A DNA stretch of 64,000 nt from Marinihelvus fidelis (GCF_008725655.1 NZ_VYXP01000002.1:524026-588025), one strand, 5' to 3'; positions 1 to 6,050 are shown, counted from the stretch's first letter. Numbers and translations: made by a program. The notes: generated by a model from the sequence alone, not told the origin.

Positions 1-207
1 CTTGACCAGGTCGGCGCTGCGGCAGCGCTTCAGCGCACTTTCAATCGAGCCACGCGGGAATCCCGTCCGGGCCTTGATCTCGCTGGTCGTGATCGGCTCG
101 TCACCCAGAGTGGCCATCACCTCGACCTCGACGTGTGCCGCCCACATGCTGTTGACGGTCTCCCAGGGCTCCAGCGGAACGGCTGCTTCTGCTGCGCCCC
201 AGGTCAT
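1..207 (-). CDS. Phage winged-helix-like protein (partial, cut by window edge)
   Basis: An open frame starts at ATG 207 and stays open for 69 codons to the window edge. Its ATG overlaps the stop of the P-like gene (ATGA), and an AAGGAG ribosome site sits just upstream, so it is the next gene of the leftward early operon. Residues of about 30-69 (E-P-I-T-T-S-E-I-K-A-R-T-G then P-R-G-S-I-E-S-A-L) read like a winged helix-turn-helix. This suggests DNA binding, but the family is not recognised and the C-terminus is unseen. Confidence 0.6.
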   Translation of the reverse strand, partial: MTWGAAEAAVPLEPWETVNSMWAAHVEVEVMATLGDEPITTSEIKARTGFPRGSIESALKRCRSADLVK

Positions 208-698
208 GCCGCGCTCCTTACGGGCGTGTCGTCGTCGTGCCTGGCGACTGCGGGGCGGATCAGTTCGAGATCCGCGCCGTAGATCTCGTCCAGGTTGTAG
301 CGCGTGAGCCCCTGCGGGTACTGGTCGTACCAGTGCTCGCCGCGCTTCTTCTGGAAAACCTTGATCTGGCCGCGGGTGATGATGCGGGACTGGCTGCTGC
401 CGGTGCTGCCGGCGAGCAACTTCCGGGCGCTGGACTCGATGGCAGCCTTGTCCTGGTCGGAGCAGTTCTGCGGGTGGTGGTAACCCTTGCCGGCGCGGCA
501 CAGCTGCTTGAACTCGGGCAGCGTCGGCGGAAACTCGCTGCTGCGCTGCTGCAGCGACTGGTAGCCGGCGGCGAGGTTGTAGTTCTTCAGCTCCCGCTCC
601 CAGTACCGGAATGTCGGCCCATCGACCCCGCCGTATTCCTTGAATGCGTGGGGGTACATGGTTTTCATCACCGCCCACAGCTCTCGTAGCTCGATCAT
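204..698 (-). CDS. Phage replication protein P-like (helicase loader type)
   Basis: 164 residues. The N-terminal part (ELWAVMKTMYPHAF, then a W-x-x-x-L pattern) and the position directly after the O-like gene match lambda-P-type replication proteins, which bring the host replicative helicase to the origin. The start is ATG 698, whose ATGA overlaps the O-like stop; an AGGGAGG ribosome site lies about 8 bases upstream. A longer frame from 734 lacks such support. The family call rests on motif resemblance and gene order, not on a search. Confidence 0.65.
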   Translation of the reverse strand: MIELRELWAVMKTMYPHAFKEYGGVDGPTFRYWERELKNYNLAAGYQSLQQRSSEFPPTLPEFKQLCRAGKGYHHPQNCSDQDKAAIESSARKLLAGSTGSSQSRIITRGQIKVFQKKRGEHWYDQYPQGLTRYNLDEIYGADLELIRPAVARHDDDTPVRSAA

Positions 699-1480
699 GC
701 CCTTGCCTCCCTGGACGCCTCGAAGGCGCTCCAAAACTCATCGCTGGATTTCGTGCCAGTGGACCGCCCAGGGGCGCGCCGCCGCGGAGGCGGGCCGTCG
801 AACTCGTTCTGGATCCACTTCAACCACTGGAACCGCGGGTTGGGTTGGCGGGAATTCTTGTGCGCTTTGAATTTCCCCCAGGCTCCACGGATCTGCTCGT
901 CGCTCAGCTTCGGGTTGGCTTCACGGCCGGCCACAAGCCAACCGGGTTCGTCGGGGTCTGATTCGGCCTTTTCCGCGCTTCCTGCAGATGCTGTAGATCC
1001 TGCTCCTTCTCCTGCTCCTGTTTCCCCGAACGTTTGGGGGAACCCTTCGGCGAACCCTTTATAGAACCCTTCCCCTAACCCTTCGGCTAACTCTTTCAAG
1101 CGTTGATACAGCTTGTTTTTAAGGTCGCACTCGGGCAGATCATTCCAGCAACCGACCCATGACTTGAGCACGTTCGGGTTGTCCGGTGGGTTGTATCTGG
1201 TGAAGTTCGGGACCCCCAAAAACTTGGCGGTTTTGTCGTACTCCCAGAAACGTTTCTGCAAACCCTCCTTAAAGGCTTCCCGGAAGGGTTGCGGGAACCC
1301 TTTCTGCTCCCAATCAAGTTCGTCCTCGATACCACCTGGTGACGTTCGCATTGCGCCAACGGGCGTCATCTGCGGGTGGGTCAGAATGAATAGAAACAGG
1401 TGCTGGCAGGACAGTGACGCCGAGTAGAACTTCTCGTCGTTCCAGATTCTCGGGTCGATCTTCCGGTACTTCTTTGCCAT
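695..1480 (-). CDS. Phage replication initiation protein O-like
   Basis: 261 residues. The N-terminal half (MAKKYRKIDPRIWNDEKF, then a hydrophobic helix) resembles the winged-helix DNA-binding domain of phage O/DnaT-like initiators. An Ala/Gly/Glu-rich linker at about 140-175 separates it from a C-terminal part ending in basic and aromatic residues (W-x-x-F-K, W-L-K-W). It is upstream of and coupled to the P-like gene, as in lambda. The start is ATG 1480, sharing one base with the previous stop (TGATG) and preceded by GAGGG. If lambda rules hold, the phage origin would lie inside this gene; no iterons were recognised. Confidence 0.65.
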   Translation of the reverse strand: MAKKYRKIDPRIWNDEKFYSASLSCQHLFLFILTHPQMTPVGAMRTSPGGIEDELDWEQKGFPQPFREAFKEGLQKRFWEYDKTAKFLGVPNFTRYNPPDNPNVLKSWVGCWNDLPECDLKNKLYQRLKELAEGLGEGFYKGFAEGFPQTFGETGAGEGAGSTASAGSAEKAESDPDEPGWLVAGREANPKLSDEQIRGAWGKFKAHKNSRQPNPRFQWLKWIQNEFDGPPPRRRAPGRSTGTKSSDEFWSAFEASREARA

Positions 1481-2343
1481 CAGGCAGCCCTCGACTGCAG
1501 CTGCTTGGCAGCGTTGCGGATCGGGCACCATTCGGCCTGGGTCAGGACGCCCTTGTCACGCAGCTGGTCAATGACGTTGACGTGCACCAGGTCGCCAGCC
1601 AAGATCATCGACAGGGCTTTTGCGCTCACTCCGAGAAGCTCTCGCGCGGCCTGACAGCCTTCAGGATCTCCGGCTATCTCGTGTTCCTCGAACCAGTTTT
1701 CCAGGCGGTTCTTCAACAGCGTGGCGGGCGGCACCGCTCGGTTAACCTTTGGGCGGCGGCCGAGGCCCTTCTCGATCTTCTTCAGGGTCGGCTTACGTGG
1801 GCTGGTGGTGCCGGCCAGGAACCCGGCCAGCGTCGGGTGCGCGATATCGAAGTGATCGGCGGCACGGTGCTCGTTCAGGCTGTGCTGCGTCATGAACAGC
1901 GTCACACGGTCGCGGATCCGGGCGGCGCGGCCGCGAATGACCGCTGGGTCGCCGTCACCTTTACCGGCGCCACCAGCCGCCGGTTCAGGCTTCTTATTGC
2001 TCCCTGGCTTATCTGGCCCGTCCTGGGCCGTGGTGGCGGGAGGTTCGCGCTTGGCGACGGATTCGGTAGGTGCGGCGACGCCCGGCTCCTCGCTTTTCCC
2101 AGGGGAACCCGCGGCGGATGACGGGCTCTCACCCGCCGGGGCCTCCGCTGCGTCGCCGGTCCCTTTCTTGTTGGTCACTGCGTCAGTCAGGCCGGTTTCC
2201 TGCAGGATCTCGGCGGCCAGGCTGAACATTAGCCCGTCAACTTCGCGGGGCGAGAACACTGTCTGCCCTCGCCGGTACATATCCAAGATATTCAGGTTTG
2301 CGACCTGGGCGATGGTCTCTGCCATGCTCTCGTTGTTCATCAT
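1480..2343 (-). CDS. Phage early protein of unknown function with low-complexity linker
   Basis: 287 residues. A short helical N-terminus is followed by a Pro/Ala/Gly/Lys-rich disordered stretch (about 60-140) and then two regions that look helix-turn-helix-like (around AADHFDIAHPTLAGFLAG and LLGVSAKALSMILAG), each with a small-residue turn before a recognition-type helix. This suggests a DNA-binding regulator or replication accessory. It is coupled to the O-like gene by TGATG. Start: ATG 2343 or ATG 2340; GGAGAGG lies directly upstream, so 2340 has better spacing, and a third ATG at 2325 is possible. Confidence 0.55.
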   Translation of the reverse strand: MMNNESMAETIAQVANLNILDMYRRGQTVFSPREVDGLMFSLAAEILQETGLTDAVTNKKGTGDAAEAPAGESPSSAAGSPGKSEEPGVAAPTESVAKREPPATTAQDGPDKPGSNKKPEPAAGGAGKGDGDPAVIRGRAARIRDRVTLFMTQHSLNEHRAADHFDIAHPTLAGFLAGTTSPRKPTLKKIEKGLGRRPKVNRAVPPATLLKNRLENWFEEHEIAGDPEGCQAARELLGVSAKALSMILAGDLVHVNVIDQLRDKGVLTQAEWCPIRNAAKQLQSRAA

Positions 2344-2380
2344 CCTCTCCAACGGGCTGGGGCCCGCTCGTTGTTGTGGT

Positions 2381-2389
2381 TGCTATACT
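2381..2389 (+). promoter_or_regulatory. Extended -10 promoter of the divergent cassette
   Basis: TGCTATACT fits TG-n-TATAAT with one mismatch and stands 47 bases before the 2437 start. No good -35 hexamer is seen 17 bases upstream, which is usual for extended -10 promoters. It would fire against the leftward replication operon. Confidence 0.45.
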
Positions 2390-2436
2390 TCGCTGCGGAT
2401 CTACCGCTGCTCTCTCTTGCCGAAAAGGGGTTCGAG

Positions 2437-2805
2437 ATGCTTCAACTGTTTGAAAAAATCATCAATGAGCACGGCTCGTCGGCGATCCTCAAGGAACGAC
2501 TTTCGATCCTGAAAGACGCTTACGCGGATGTAGAAAAAAGGAACGCGGAGCTTCAAGGCGAGAATGGCGCGTTGAAAGCGGATCTTGAGAACGCGCGCGC
2601 TGATGCAGATCAACTCCGCATGGACCTGGATCGTCTCAAGGGCAATTTTGCGAAATTCGCGTGTGATCATTGTGGTAGCACGGAGTTGAAGAGAACTGGA
2701 AACCGAACCGATCCGGGGTTTGGCCGGTTGGGCGTGAAACTGCAGGTCTTTTCTTGCGAATCCTGCGGAAAAGAGAGCACCTTCATGGACCTCCCAAGCA
2801 AATGA
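2437..2805 (+). CDS. Coiled-coil and zinc-ribbon protein (phage accessory cassette, gene 1)
   Basis: 122 residues. About residues 1-25 form an amphipathic helix (FEKIINEHGSSAILKERL), residues 25-72 a Leu/Ala/Glu/Lys coiled coil, and residues 75-115 a treble-type zinc ribbon with CxxC pairs CDHC and CESC about 33 residues apart. Start ATG 2437 follows AAAAGGGG with 6 bases spacing; an upstream in-frame TTG at 2371 would precede the promoter's likely start point and is less likely. It is transcribed against the surrounding phage operon and overlaps the next gene by ATGA. No function is known to me; such small divergent genes in prophages are often accessory (moron) genes. Confidence 0.65.
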   Translation: MLQLFEKIINEHGSSAILKERLSILKDAYADVEKRNAELQGENGALKADLENARADADQLRMDLDRLKGNFAKFACDHCGSTELKRTGNRTDPGFGRLGVKLQVFSCESCGKESTFMDLPSK

Positions 2806-2993
2806 AGGGGCCGAATGTTCACAACAGAGTCAGGATCGCTGAGGCTGGGGTGTTCTACGACGTGGTGGCCTATAGAAAGCTTTCCGATGATGAAATTCGC
2901 CAGGCGATTCACGGTTTCTTGGCCTCTGAAAAAAAGCCTCCGGAGTCCGGCTCAAAGATCACGATAATCACCAGCATCGGGGCCGTTAGTTAG
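2802..2993 (+). CDS. Small protein of unknown function (phage accessory cassette, gene 2)
   Basis: 63 residues, ATG overlapping the stop of the coiled-coil/zinc-ribbon gene (ATGA), so the two are probably made together. It contains a charged helix (KLSDDEIRQAIHGFLASEKK) and a hydrophobic beta C-terminus. The last 42 bases overlap the converging gene at 2952-3134. No family is recognised. Confidence 0.5.
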   Translation: MKGPNVHNRVRIAEAGVFYDVVAYRKLSDDEIRQAIHGFLASEKKPPESGSKITIITSIGAVS

Positions 2994-3134
2994 AAGACAG
3001 GCGAGCCGCGCCGCCTCTTCGGCGCTAAGGGTTATGGAGCTGGATTTCCCGCCTGCAAATACATGCAGAATTCGGATCCCATTCGGTTCGAGCGTGACGG
3101 CGTACCCGAGCTTCTCAACGATATCCTGAGTCAC
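2952..3134 (-). CDS. Small phage early protein of unknown function
   Basis: 60 residues from a GTG start that overlaps the cII-like stop (GTGA) and has a strong GGAGGGG ribosome site. A beta-rich N-terminal half is followed by a helix S-A-E-E-A-A-R-L-A. Coupling to the cII-like gene supports it despite the 42-base overlap with the opposite-strand gene. Function unknown. Confidence 0.5.
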   Translation of the reverse strand: MTQDIVEKLGYAVTLEPNGIRILHVFAGGKSSSITLSAEEAARLACLLTNGPDAGDYRDL

Positions 3135-3493
3135 GCCCCCTCCCCCGCCCGGATCTCCGCGATCACTTGGCTGAACCGACCCATCAACACCTCGGCCTCC
3201 TCGATGAGGCGGCTGTTCTTCAGATCGGCTTTTTCGTGCAGGTACTTGTCGACCAGGTAGTAGACAGGCTCCAGGTCGCCGAACTCGTCCAGGAACTTCT
3301 CCAGGTGATCGACGCCCAGCTTGCGGTCATCGCCAGTCAGCGCCCTAGTGAGGTTTGATGGCGCGATGTCGATGGCCGGCGCCACGTTGCCGTGCCCGGC
3401 GCGGTAGATCGCCGTGGCGCAGCAATCCAGCAGGTTGCGATACCTGCGGGCCACGCCTGGTTCAAACGAAAGAGTCAGCTGTTTGGGGCTCAC
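3131..3493 (-). CDS. CII-like phage regulator
   Basis: 120 residues. After a short N-terminal segment it has Leu/Cys/Ala-rich helix, then a helix-turn-helix-like core (VAPAIDIAPSNLTRAL, followed by GVDHLEKFLDEFGD and VYYLVDKYL) of the type seen in phage CII regulators, and a charged C-terminal helix. It is the second gene after cro, behind a terminator, which is the cII place in lambda. GTG start 3493 with AGGAG six bases upstream. In lambda CII turns on the repressor and integrase genes; whether this protein does so is inference. Confidence 0.6.
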   Translation of the reverse strand: MSPKQLTLSFEPGVARRYRNLLDCCATAIYRAGHGNVAPAIDIAPSNLTRALTGDDRKLGVDHLEKFLDEFGDLEPVYYLVDKYLHEKADLKNSRLIEEAEVLMGRFSQVIAEIRAGEGA

Positions 3494-3515
3494 CGATAAC
3501 TCCTGATAACTCTTG

Positions 3516-3532
3516 TTGTCGCTACTTGTCGC
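3516..3532. promoter_or_regulatory. 10-bp-period direct repeat upstream of the cII-like gene
   Basis: TTGTCGC occurs twice, at 3516-3522 and 3526-3532, exactly ten bases apart. Lambda-type CII proteins recognise direct repeats of TTGC with a ten-base period on one face of DNA, so this could be a regulator site, but it may be chance. Confidence 0.3.
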
Positions 3533-3543
3533 AGCGTTGTTGT

Positions 3544-3632
3544 AAAAATTCGCGGTGGGCGGACCACCGGCACCAGGTCGTCTGGTGGTCGGGCCGCCCC
3601 CGGGCTGGGACAGGTAACGCCCGGGGCCGACC
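3544..3632 (-). terminator. tR1-like terminator region between cro and the cII-like gene
   Basis: Two hairpins follow cro on the minus strand. The first pairs GCCCGGGG/CCGACC (3619-3632) with a matching arm at 3587-3605. The second pairs GGACCACC (3561-3568) with GGTGGTC (3584-3590) and is followed on the minus strand by a run of five T at about 3545-3549. This is the place of lambda tR1. The T run is some 12 bases from the stem, so termination may be weak or factor-dependent. Confidence 0.45.
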
Positions 3633-3645
3633 CTTTGGGTAACTG

Positions 3646-3858
3646 TTAGGCGGCCCGTTGTGAAGCTCTCGCCGGTTGCTTCCCAAGCGGTTTGAGCTCA
3701 TAGGCATTTATCACTTCACCGCGAGCGTCCATCACGAAGCGAATGTCGCGGTTGGAAGAGACCATTTGCGCGATCGCGCTTTGGCCCACCCCGAGCGCGA
3801 TTGCTGCCGCGTTCTGGGTGTTCTCTTCCAGGAATTCTTTCAGTGTGATCTCTTTCAC
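3646..3858 (-). CDS. cro: Cro-like repressor
   Basis: 70 residues, close to lambda Cro (66) in length and in pattern: ITLKEF at the N-terminus, then a Q-x-A-A-x-x-x-G-V-x-Q-S-A-I helix-turn-helix, then beta strands (FVMDARGEVINAYELKPLG) and a basic tail. Start is GTG 3858, chosen because AAGGAG lies 8 bases upstream; the longer frame to 3891 would run through the operator. It is the first gene of the right early transcript and should shut down early transcription by binding the operators upstream. Confidence 0.8.
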   Translation of the reverse strand: MKEITLKEFLEENTQNAAAIALGVGQSAIAQMVSSNRDIRFVMDARGEVINAYELKPLGKQPARASQRAA

Positions 3859-3878
3859 GTAGGCATCTCCTTGCGCGG

Positions 3879-3920
3879 ATATTAGTGCCACTAATTTTCG
3901 ATGTCAACAGTAACGCTAAT
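3879..3920 (-). promoter_or_regulatory. Right early promoter (pR-like) with operators OR1 and OR2
   Basis: On the minus strand TTGACA (3907-3902), a 17-base spacer and TAATAT (3884-3879) form a strong sigma-70 promoter for cro and the replication genes. OR1 is the perfect 7-1-7 palindrome ATTAGTGCCACTAAT at 3881-3895, inside the spacer and -10. OR2, ATTAGCGTTACTGTT read on the minus strand at 3906-3920, covers the -35. A further palindrome ACGCTAATAGCGT (3913-3925) overlaps OR2. Confidence 0.75.
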
Positions 3921-3946
3921 AGCGTATACGCAAGGAGTGCTGTCAA

Positions 3947-4402
3947 ATGCGACTCATGACTGACAAGAGGCTATCCTCCGATCAACAGCGAGCAGCATCA
4001 CGGTTACGCAAGATCTGGGATGAAAAGAAAACTGGCTTGGGGCTCACCCAGGAGCGCGTTGGGGCGCGGTTAGGGTGGGAGACACAGAGTGCGGTTAGCC
4101 AGTATCTAAATGGCAAGATCCCACTCAACCTGAATGCGGTTATCAAGTTCGCGCAGGTTCTGGAGGTAGAGCCTGAATCCATTTATCCAGAGTTGCTTCA
4201 GGATTTAAGCGTCCCTTATCGGGTGTCTCAGCAAAAGGTCGACCCGACTTTCCACGTCGCGGAGCAGCCGCCGACTTACGGAAGTGATGAAGGGGTTACC
4301 GGAATTGTCAGTTTGATTCGAAAGGGGCTCAACGATGGAACACTTGACGCTGAAGATTTGAAGTTCATCAAGGCGTTGGTTGAGCGGATAGTGAAAAAGT
4401 AA
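3947..4402 (+). CDS. Short CI-like repressor without peptidase domain
   Basis: 151 residues. Residues about 10-85 are an XRE-type helix-turn-helix domain of the lambda CI class (S-S-D-Q-Q-R-A-A-S-R-L, LGLTQERVGARLG, SAVSQYLNGKIPLNL, then FAQVLEVEPESIYPEL). The remaining 65 residues end in a short acidic-basic helix and contain no Ala-Gly cleavage site or Ser/Lys dyad of the S24 peptidase domain. ATG 3947 follows AAGGAG by 9 bases. It is divergent from cro across the operators, as cI is. Because it cannot self-cleave in the LexA/CI manner, induction must work some other way. Confidence 0.8.
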   Translation: MRLMTDKRLSSDQQRAASRLRKIWDEKKTGLGLTQERVGARLGWETQSAVSQYLNGKIPLNLNAVIKFAQVLEVEPESIYPELLQDLSVPYRVSQQKVDPTFHVAEQPPTYGSDEGVTGIVSLIRKGLNDGTLDAEDLKFIKALVERIVKK

Positions 4403-4424
4403 CGTTTACCAGAGGGAGATAGCT

Positions 4425-4733
4425 ATGGCTTTAATCGTATGCGCTGAATGTAGCTCACAGGTCTCTAATAAGGCTAATTCATGCCCCCGCTGCGGGGCGC
4501 CAGTTTCGCTCGAATCCAGGGCAACTGACACGAACCTGACTACAACTCAAACAACCAGCAAGAAGCTCAAGCGGCAATACCTATTTGCCGTGCTGTTGAT
4601 TTTCATCGGCGCAATATGGATGGCAACATCTTTCCAAACCGACGAGCCAGCTATCTGGGCTCCTGTTGTCATCGTGCTCGGCCTGGTCTGGGCAATCATC
4701 GTGAAAATTCGCACTTGGTGGCACCACGGCTAA
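4425..4733 (+). CDS. Zinc-ribbon membrane protein in the rex position
   Basis: 102 residues. The N-terminus carries two CxxC pairs (CAEC at about 6-9, CPRC at about 21-24), a zinc-ribbon knuckle, then a Thr/Ser linker and two hydrophobic segments (about 50-65 and 79-95), and a short basic tail. AGGGAG lies before ATG 4425. It sits 22 bases behind the repressor gene on the same strand, where lambda carries rexA/rexB, so it may be expressed in the lysogen. A superinfection-exclusion role is a guess from place and topology only. Confidence 0.6.
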   Translation: MALIVCAECSSQVSNKANSCPRCGAPVSLESRATDTNLTTTQTTSKKLKRQYLFAVLLIFIGAIWMATSFQTDEPAIWAPVVIVLGLVWAIIVKIRTWWHHG

Positions 4734-4793
4734 CTGCACTGCCTTAATGGGCAGCTGAAAAAATAAGCAATTCTATTGGTTGCGCCCCTGAAT

Positions 4794-4835
4794 ATTAGTA
4801 TTACTGTTGACATGAAGAATTAGTATCACTAATAT
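4794..4835 (+). promoter_or_regulatory. Left early promoter (pL-like) with operators OL1 and OL2
   Basis: TTGACA (4807-4812), 17 bases, then TAATAT (4830-4835). OL1 ATTAGTATCACTAAT (4819-4833) lies in the spacer and -10; OL2 ATTAGTATTACTGTT (4794-4808) touches the -35. The 42 positions match the pR-like region at 35 places, including both hexamers and both operators. It should drive the small early genes through the integrase. Confidence 0.75.
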
Positions 4836-4843
4836 CTCGTTCC

Positions 4844-5089
4844 ATGGACCTCATGGGACGCAAATTCGTACTCGACCCGCAGCCGGAGTTTTTCGGCTGC
4901 ATCACCACGTCTACACGTCCCCTGACGAACAACCAGCGCGCGGCCATCTGGCTGCTGCGCCGTCCTGACTCCAACCGCGACCTACCGAATCCGGAGAGCA
5001 CACCCCGAGAGAGCGAGGTTGACTCCCCCCCTCGTGACCTTGGCCCCCGGGGTGTGTTCTCCCGATTCCTGCCCAGGTGGCGCCGATGA
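4844..5089 (+). CDS. First ORF of the pL-like transcript, unknown (doubtful)
   Basis: 81 codons. The ATG at 4844 would be only about two bases from the expected transcript start, so it would be leaderless; ATG 4853 is another choice. The C-terminal half is rich in Pro, Arg and Ser and is built on a long inverted repeat (4993-5062). The stop overlaps the next start (ATGA 5086), which favours translation. It lies where lambda has N and has an Arg-rich tail, but no N-like motif is clear. It may instead be a structured leader RNA. Confidence 0.35.
   Translation: MDLMGRKFVLDPQPEFFGCITTSTRPLTNNQRAAIWLLRRPDSNRDLPNPESTPRESEVDSPPRDLGPRGVFSRFLPRWRR
4993..5062. other. Long inverted repeat in the early leader
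   Basis: GGAGAGCACACCCCG (4993-5007) pairs with CGGGGTGTGTTCTCC (5048-5062): 15 pairs, one of them G-U in the RNA, around a 40-base loop that can itself form a smaller stem (GAGG with CCTC). No T run follows, so it is not a normal terminator. It is about 150-220 bases into the pL-like transcript. Confidence 0.5.
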
Positions 5090-5313
5090 ACGCCATCCCG
5101 GCCAGCCGCGACGAGTGGGGCCAGGGCGCACACGCCCGGACCTTCCTGAATCACGTACCTGACGCATGGACGCCCGCCAGCAAGATCCGGGCGCCCTTCG
5201 TCGTGCTCGAAACGCTGGTGCACACCGGCGACATCGAGATGAAGACCGTTCCGATCTACACCCATGCCGGCATCCCGGCGGGGTCACTTCACTTTTTCCG
5301 GAGGGCGAAATGA
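5086..5313 (+). CDS. Phage early protein, unknown
   Basis: 75 residues. ATG 5086 overlaps the previous stop and has AGGTGG upstream; its own stop overlaps the next ATG (ATGA 5310). It contains an aromatic/hydrophobic core (TFLNHVPDAWTPASK, FVVLETLVHTGDIEM) and looks folded and soluble. No family recognised; position suggests takeover or recombination accessory functions. Confidence 0.55.
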   Translation: MNAIPASRDEWGQGAHARTFLNHVPDAWTPASKIRAPFVVLETLVHTGDIEMKTVPIYTHAGIPAGSLHFFRRAK

Positions 5314-5411
5314 CAATGAATTTCTGGAAGCTGCTCGGATGCTCACTGCTGCTGCTGGCCGGGTGGTTCGTGATTCAGCTGTTCATGCTGGTGAAGGACC
5401 TGATGGCATGA
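5310..5411 (+). CDS. Tiny phage membrane protein (33 residues)
   Basis: ATG 5310, with CCGGAGGG upstream and ATGA coupling on both sides. Residues about 7-26 form one hydrophobic helix (LLGCSLLLLAGWFVIQLFML), so a single-pass inner-membrane peptide is likely. Too short for a family call. Confidence 0.5.
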   Translation: MTMNFWKLLGCSLLLLAGWFVIQLFMLVKDLMA

Positions 5412-5593
5412 GCCCGCACACGAAAGAGTGGTTCATCCTGGTCCCCGAGGCGCGCGCCATGTCGCTGCGCCGTTACCTGGCAGAGATCCTGGGCGGGTGC
5501 GTCATGCTGCTGCTCCTGCCGTATGCGGTGCCCGCCGCCTTCCGCTGGATCTTCGCCCTGGTCGACCTGGTCATTGAGCAGGTGGCCTCATGA
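5408..5593 (+). CDS. Small phage membrane protein (61 residues)
   Basis: ATG 5408 overlaps the previous stop. A hydrophilic N-terminus precedes a hydrophobic stretch from about residue 24 to 50 (ILGGCVMLLLLPYAVPAAF and following), which could be one long or two short membrane helices. A second start at 5459 is possible. Coupled to the next gene by ATGA (5590). Function unknown. Confidence 0.5.
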   Translation: MSPHTKEWFILVPEARAMSLRRYLAEILGGCVMLLLLPYAVPAAFRWIFALVDLVIEQVAS

Positions 5594-5937
5594 ACCAGGT
5601 CCCTCTTCAGTTCGCCACCCCCACCGAGCCCGGACCCGCCGCCAGGGCTGCTATCGCCCTGCAGCGGGATCCGGCCGGTTTCTGCCGCATCACTGAACGC
5701 TGGCTACGTGAAAACGAACACGTCTGGCTGGCGTTCTACGACGCCGCCGAGCAGCTGCGCGCCGCCGGCCGCAGTCACTACGGCGCCAAGGGCATCATGG
5801 AGGTGCTGCGCTTCAACACCGCGCTCACCGACGCCGAAGTCACATTCAAGCTGAACAACAACTACACCAGCGGCCTGGCGCGGCTCTACAACACCATCAC
5901 CCAGACCGATTTCTTCGAAACCAGGCAGGCCGCATGA
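5590..5937 (+). CDS. Phage hypothetical protein
   Basis: 115 residues, ATGA-coupled to the gene before it. Mostly helical with a conserved-looking central part (HYGAKGIMEVLRFNTAL and FKLNNNYTSGLARLYN), a pattern I associate with phage early hypothetical proteins. It has no membrane segment, signal or metal motif. It may bind DNA or a host protein, but nothing in the sequence decides this. Confidence 0.65.
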   Translation: MNQVPLQFATPTEPGPAARAAIALQRDPAGFCRITERWLRENEHVWLAFYDAAEQLRAAGRSHYGAKGIMEVLRFNTALTDAEVTFKLNNNYTSGLARLYNTITQTDFFETRQAA

Positions 5938-6050
5938 CCCGCCCTGCCCCACACGTTTCCCGGACCGTCGGGCGCCGTCCCTGGCCCCTCAATCCCCCCA
6001 CTACAGGGCGGCGCCCGGCGTCTTTTATCGAAGGTCACGGAACAGGATAG
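5934..6050 (+). CDS. Possible 38-residue phage peptide (doubtful)
   Basis: ATG 5934 overlaps the previous stop and the frame runs 38 codons, rich in Arg, Pro and Gly. A distant inverted repeat, GGGCGCCG near 5969 and CGGCGCCC near 6009-6016, spans much of it, so the stretch may instead be a structured spacer before the gene at 6056. Confidence 0.25.
   Translation: MTRPAPHVSRTVGRRPWPLNPPTTGRRPASFIEGHGTG

Noticed and set aside
2437-2993. Divergent pair as a toxin-antitoxin system
   Set aside because: Sizes and coupling would fit, but neither protein shows a toxin fold or an antitoxin DNA-binding motif; kept only as an unknown cassette.
4801-5265. 154-codon frame on the minus strand
   Set aside because: It is antisense to the pL-like transcript, covers the promoter and operators, has no ribosome site and is rich in Arg/Gly as frame shadows in GC-rich DNA are.
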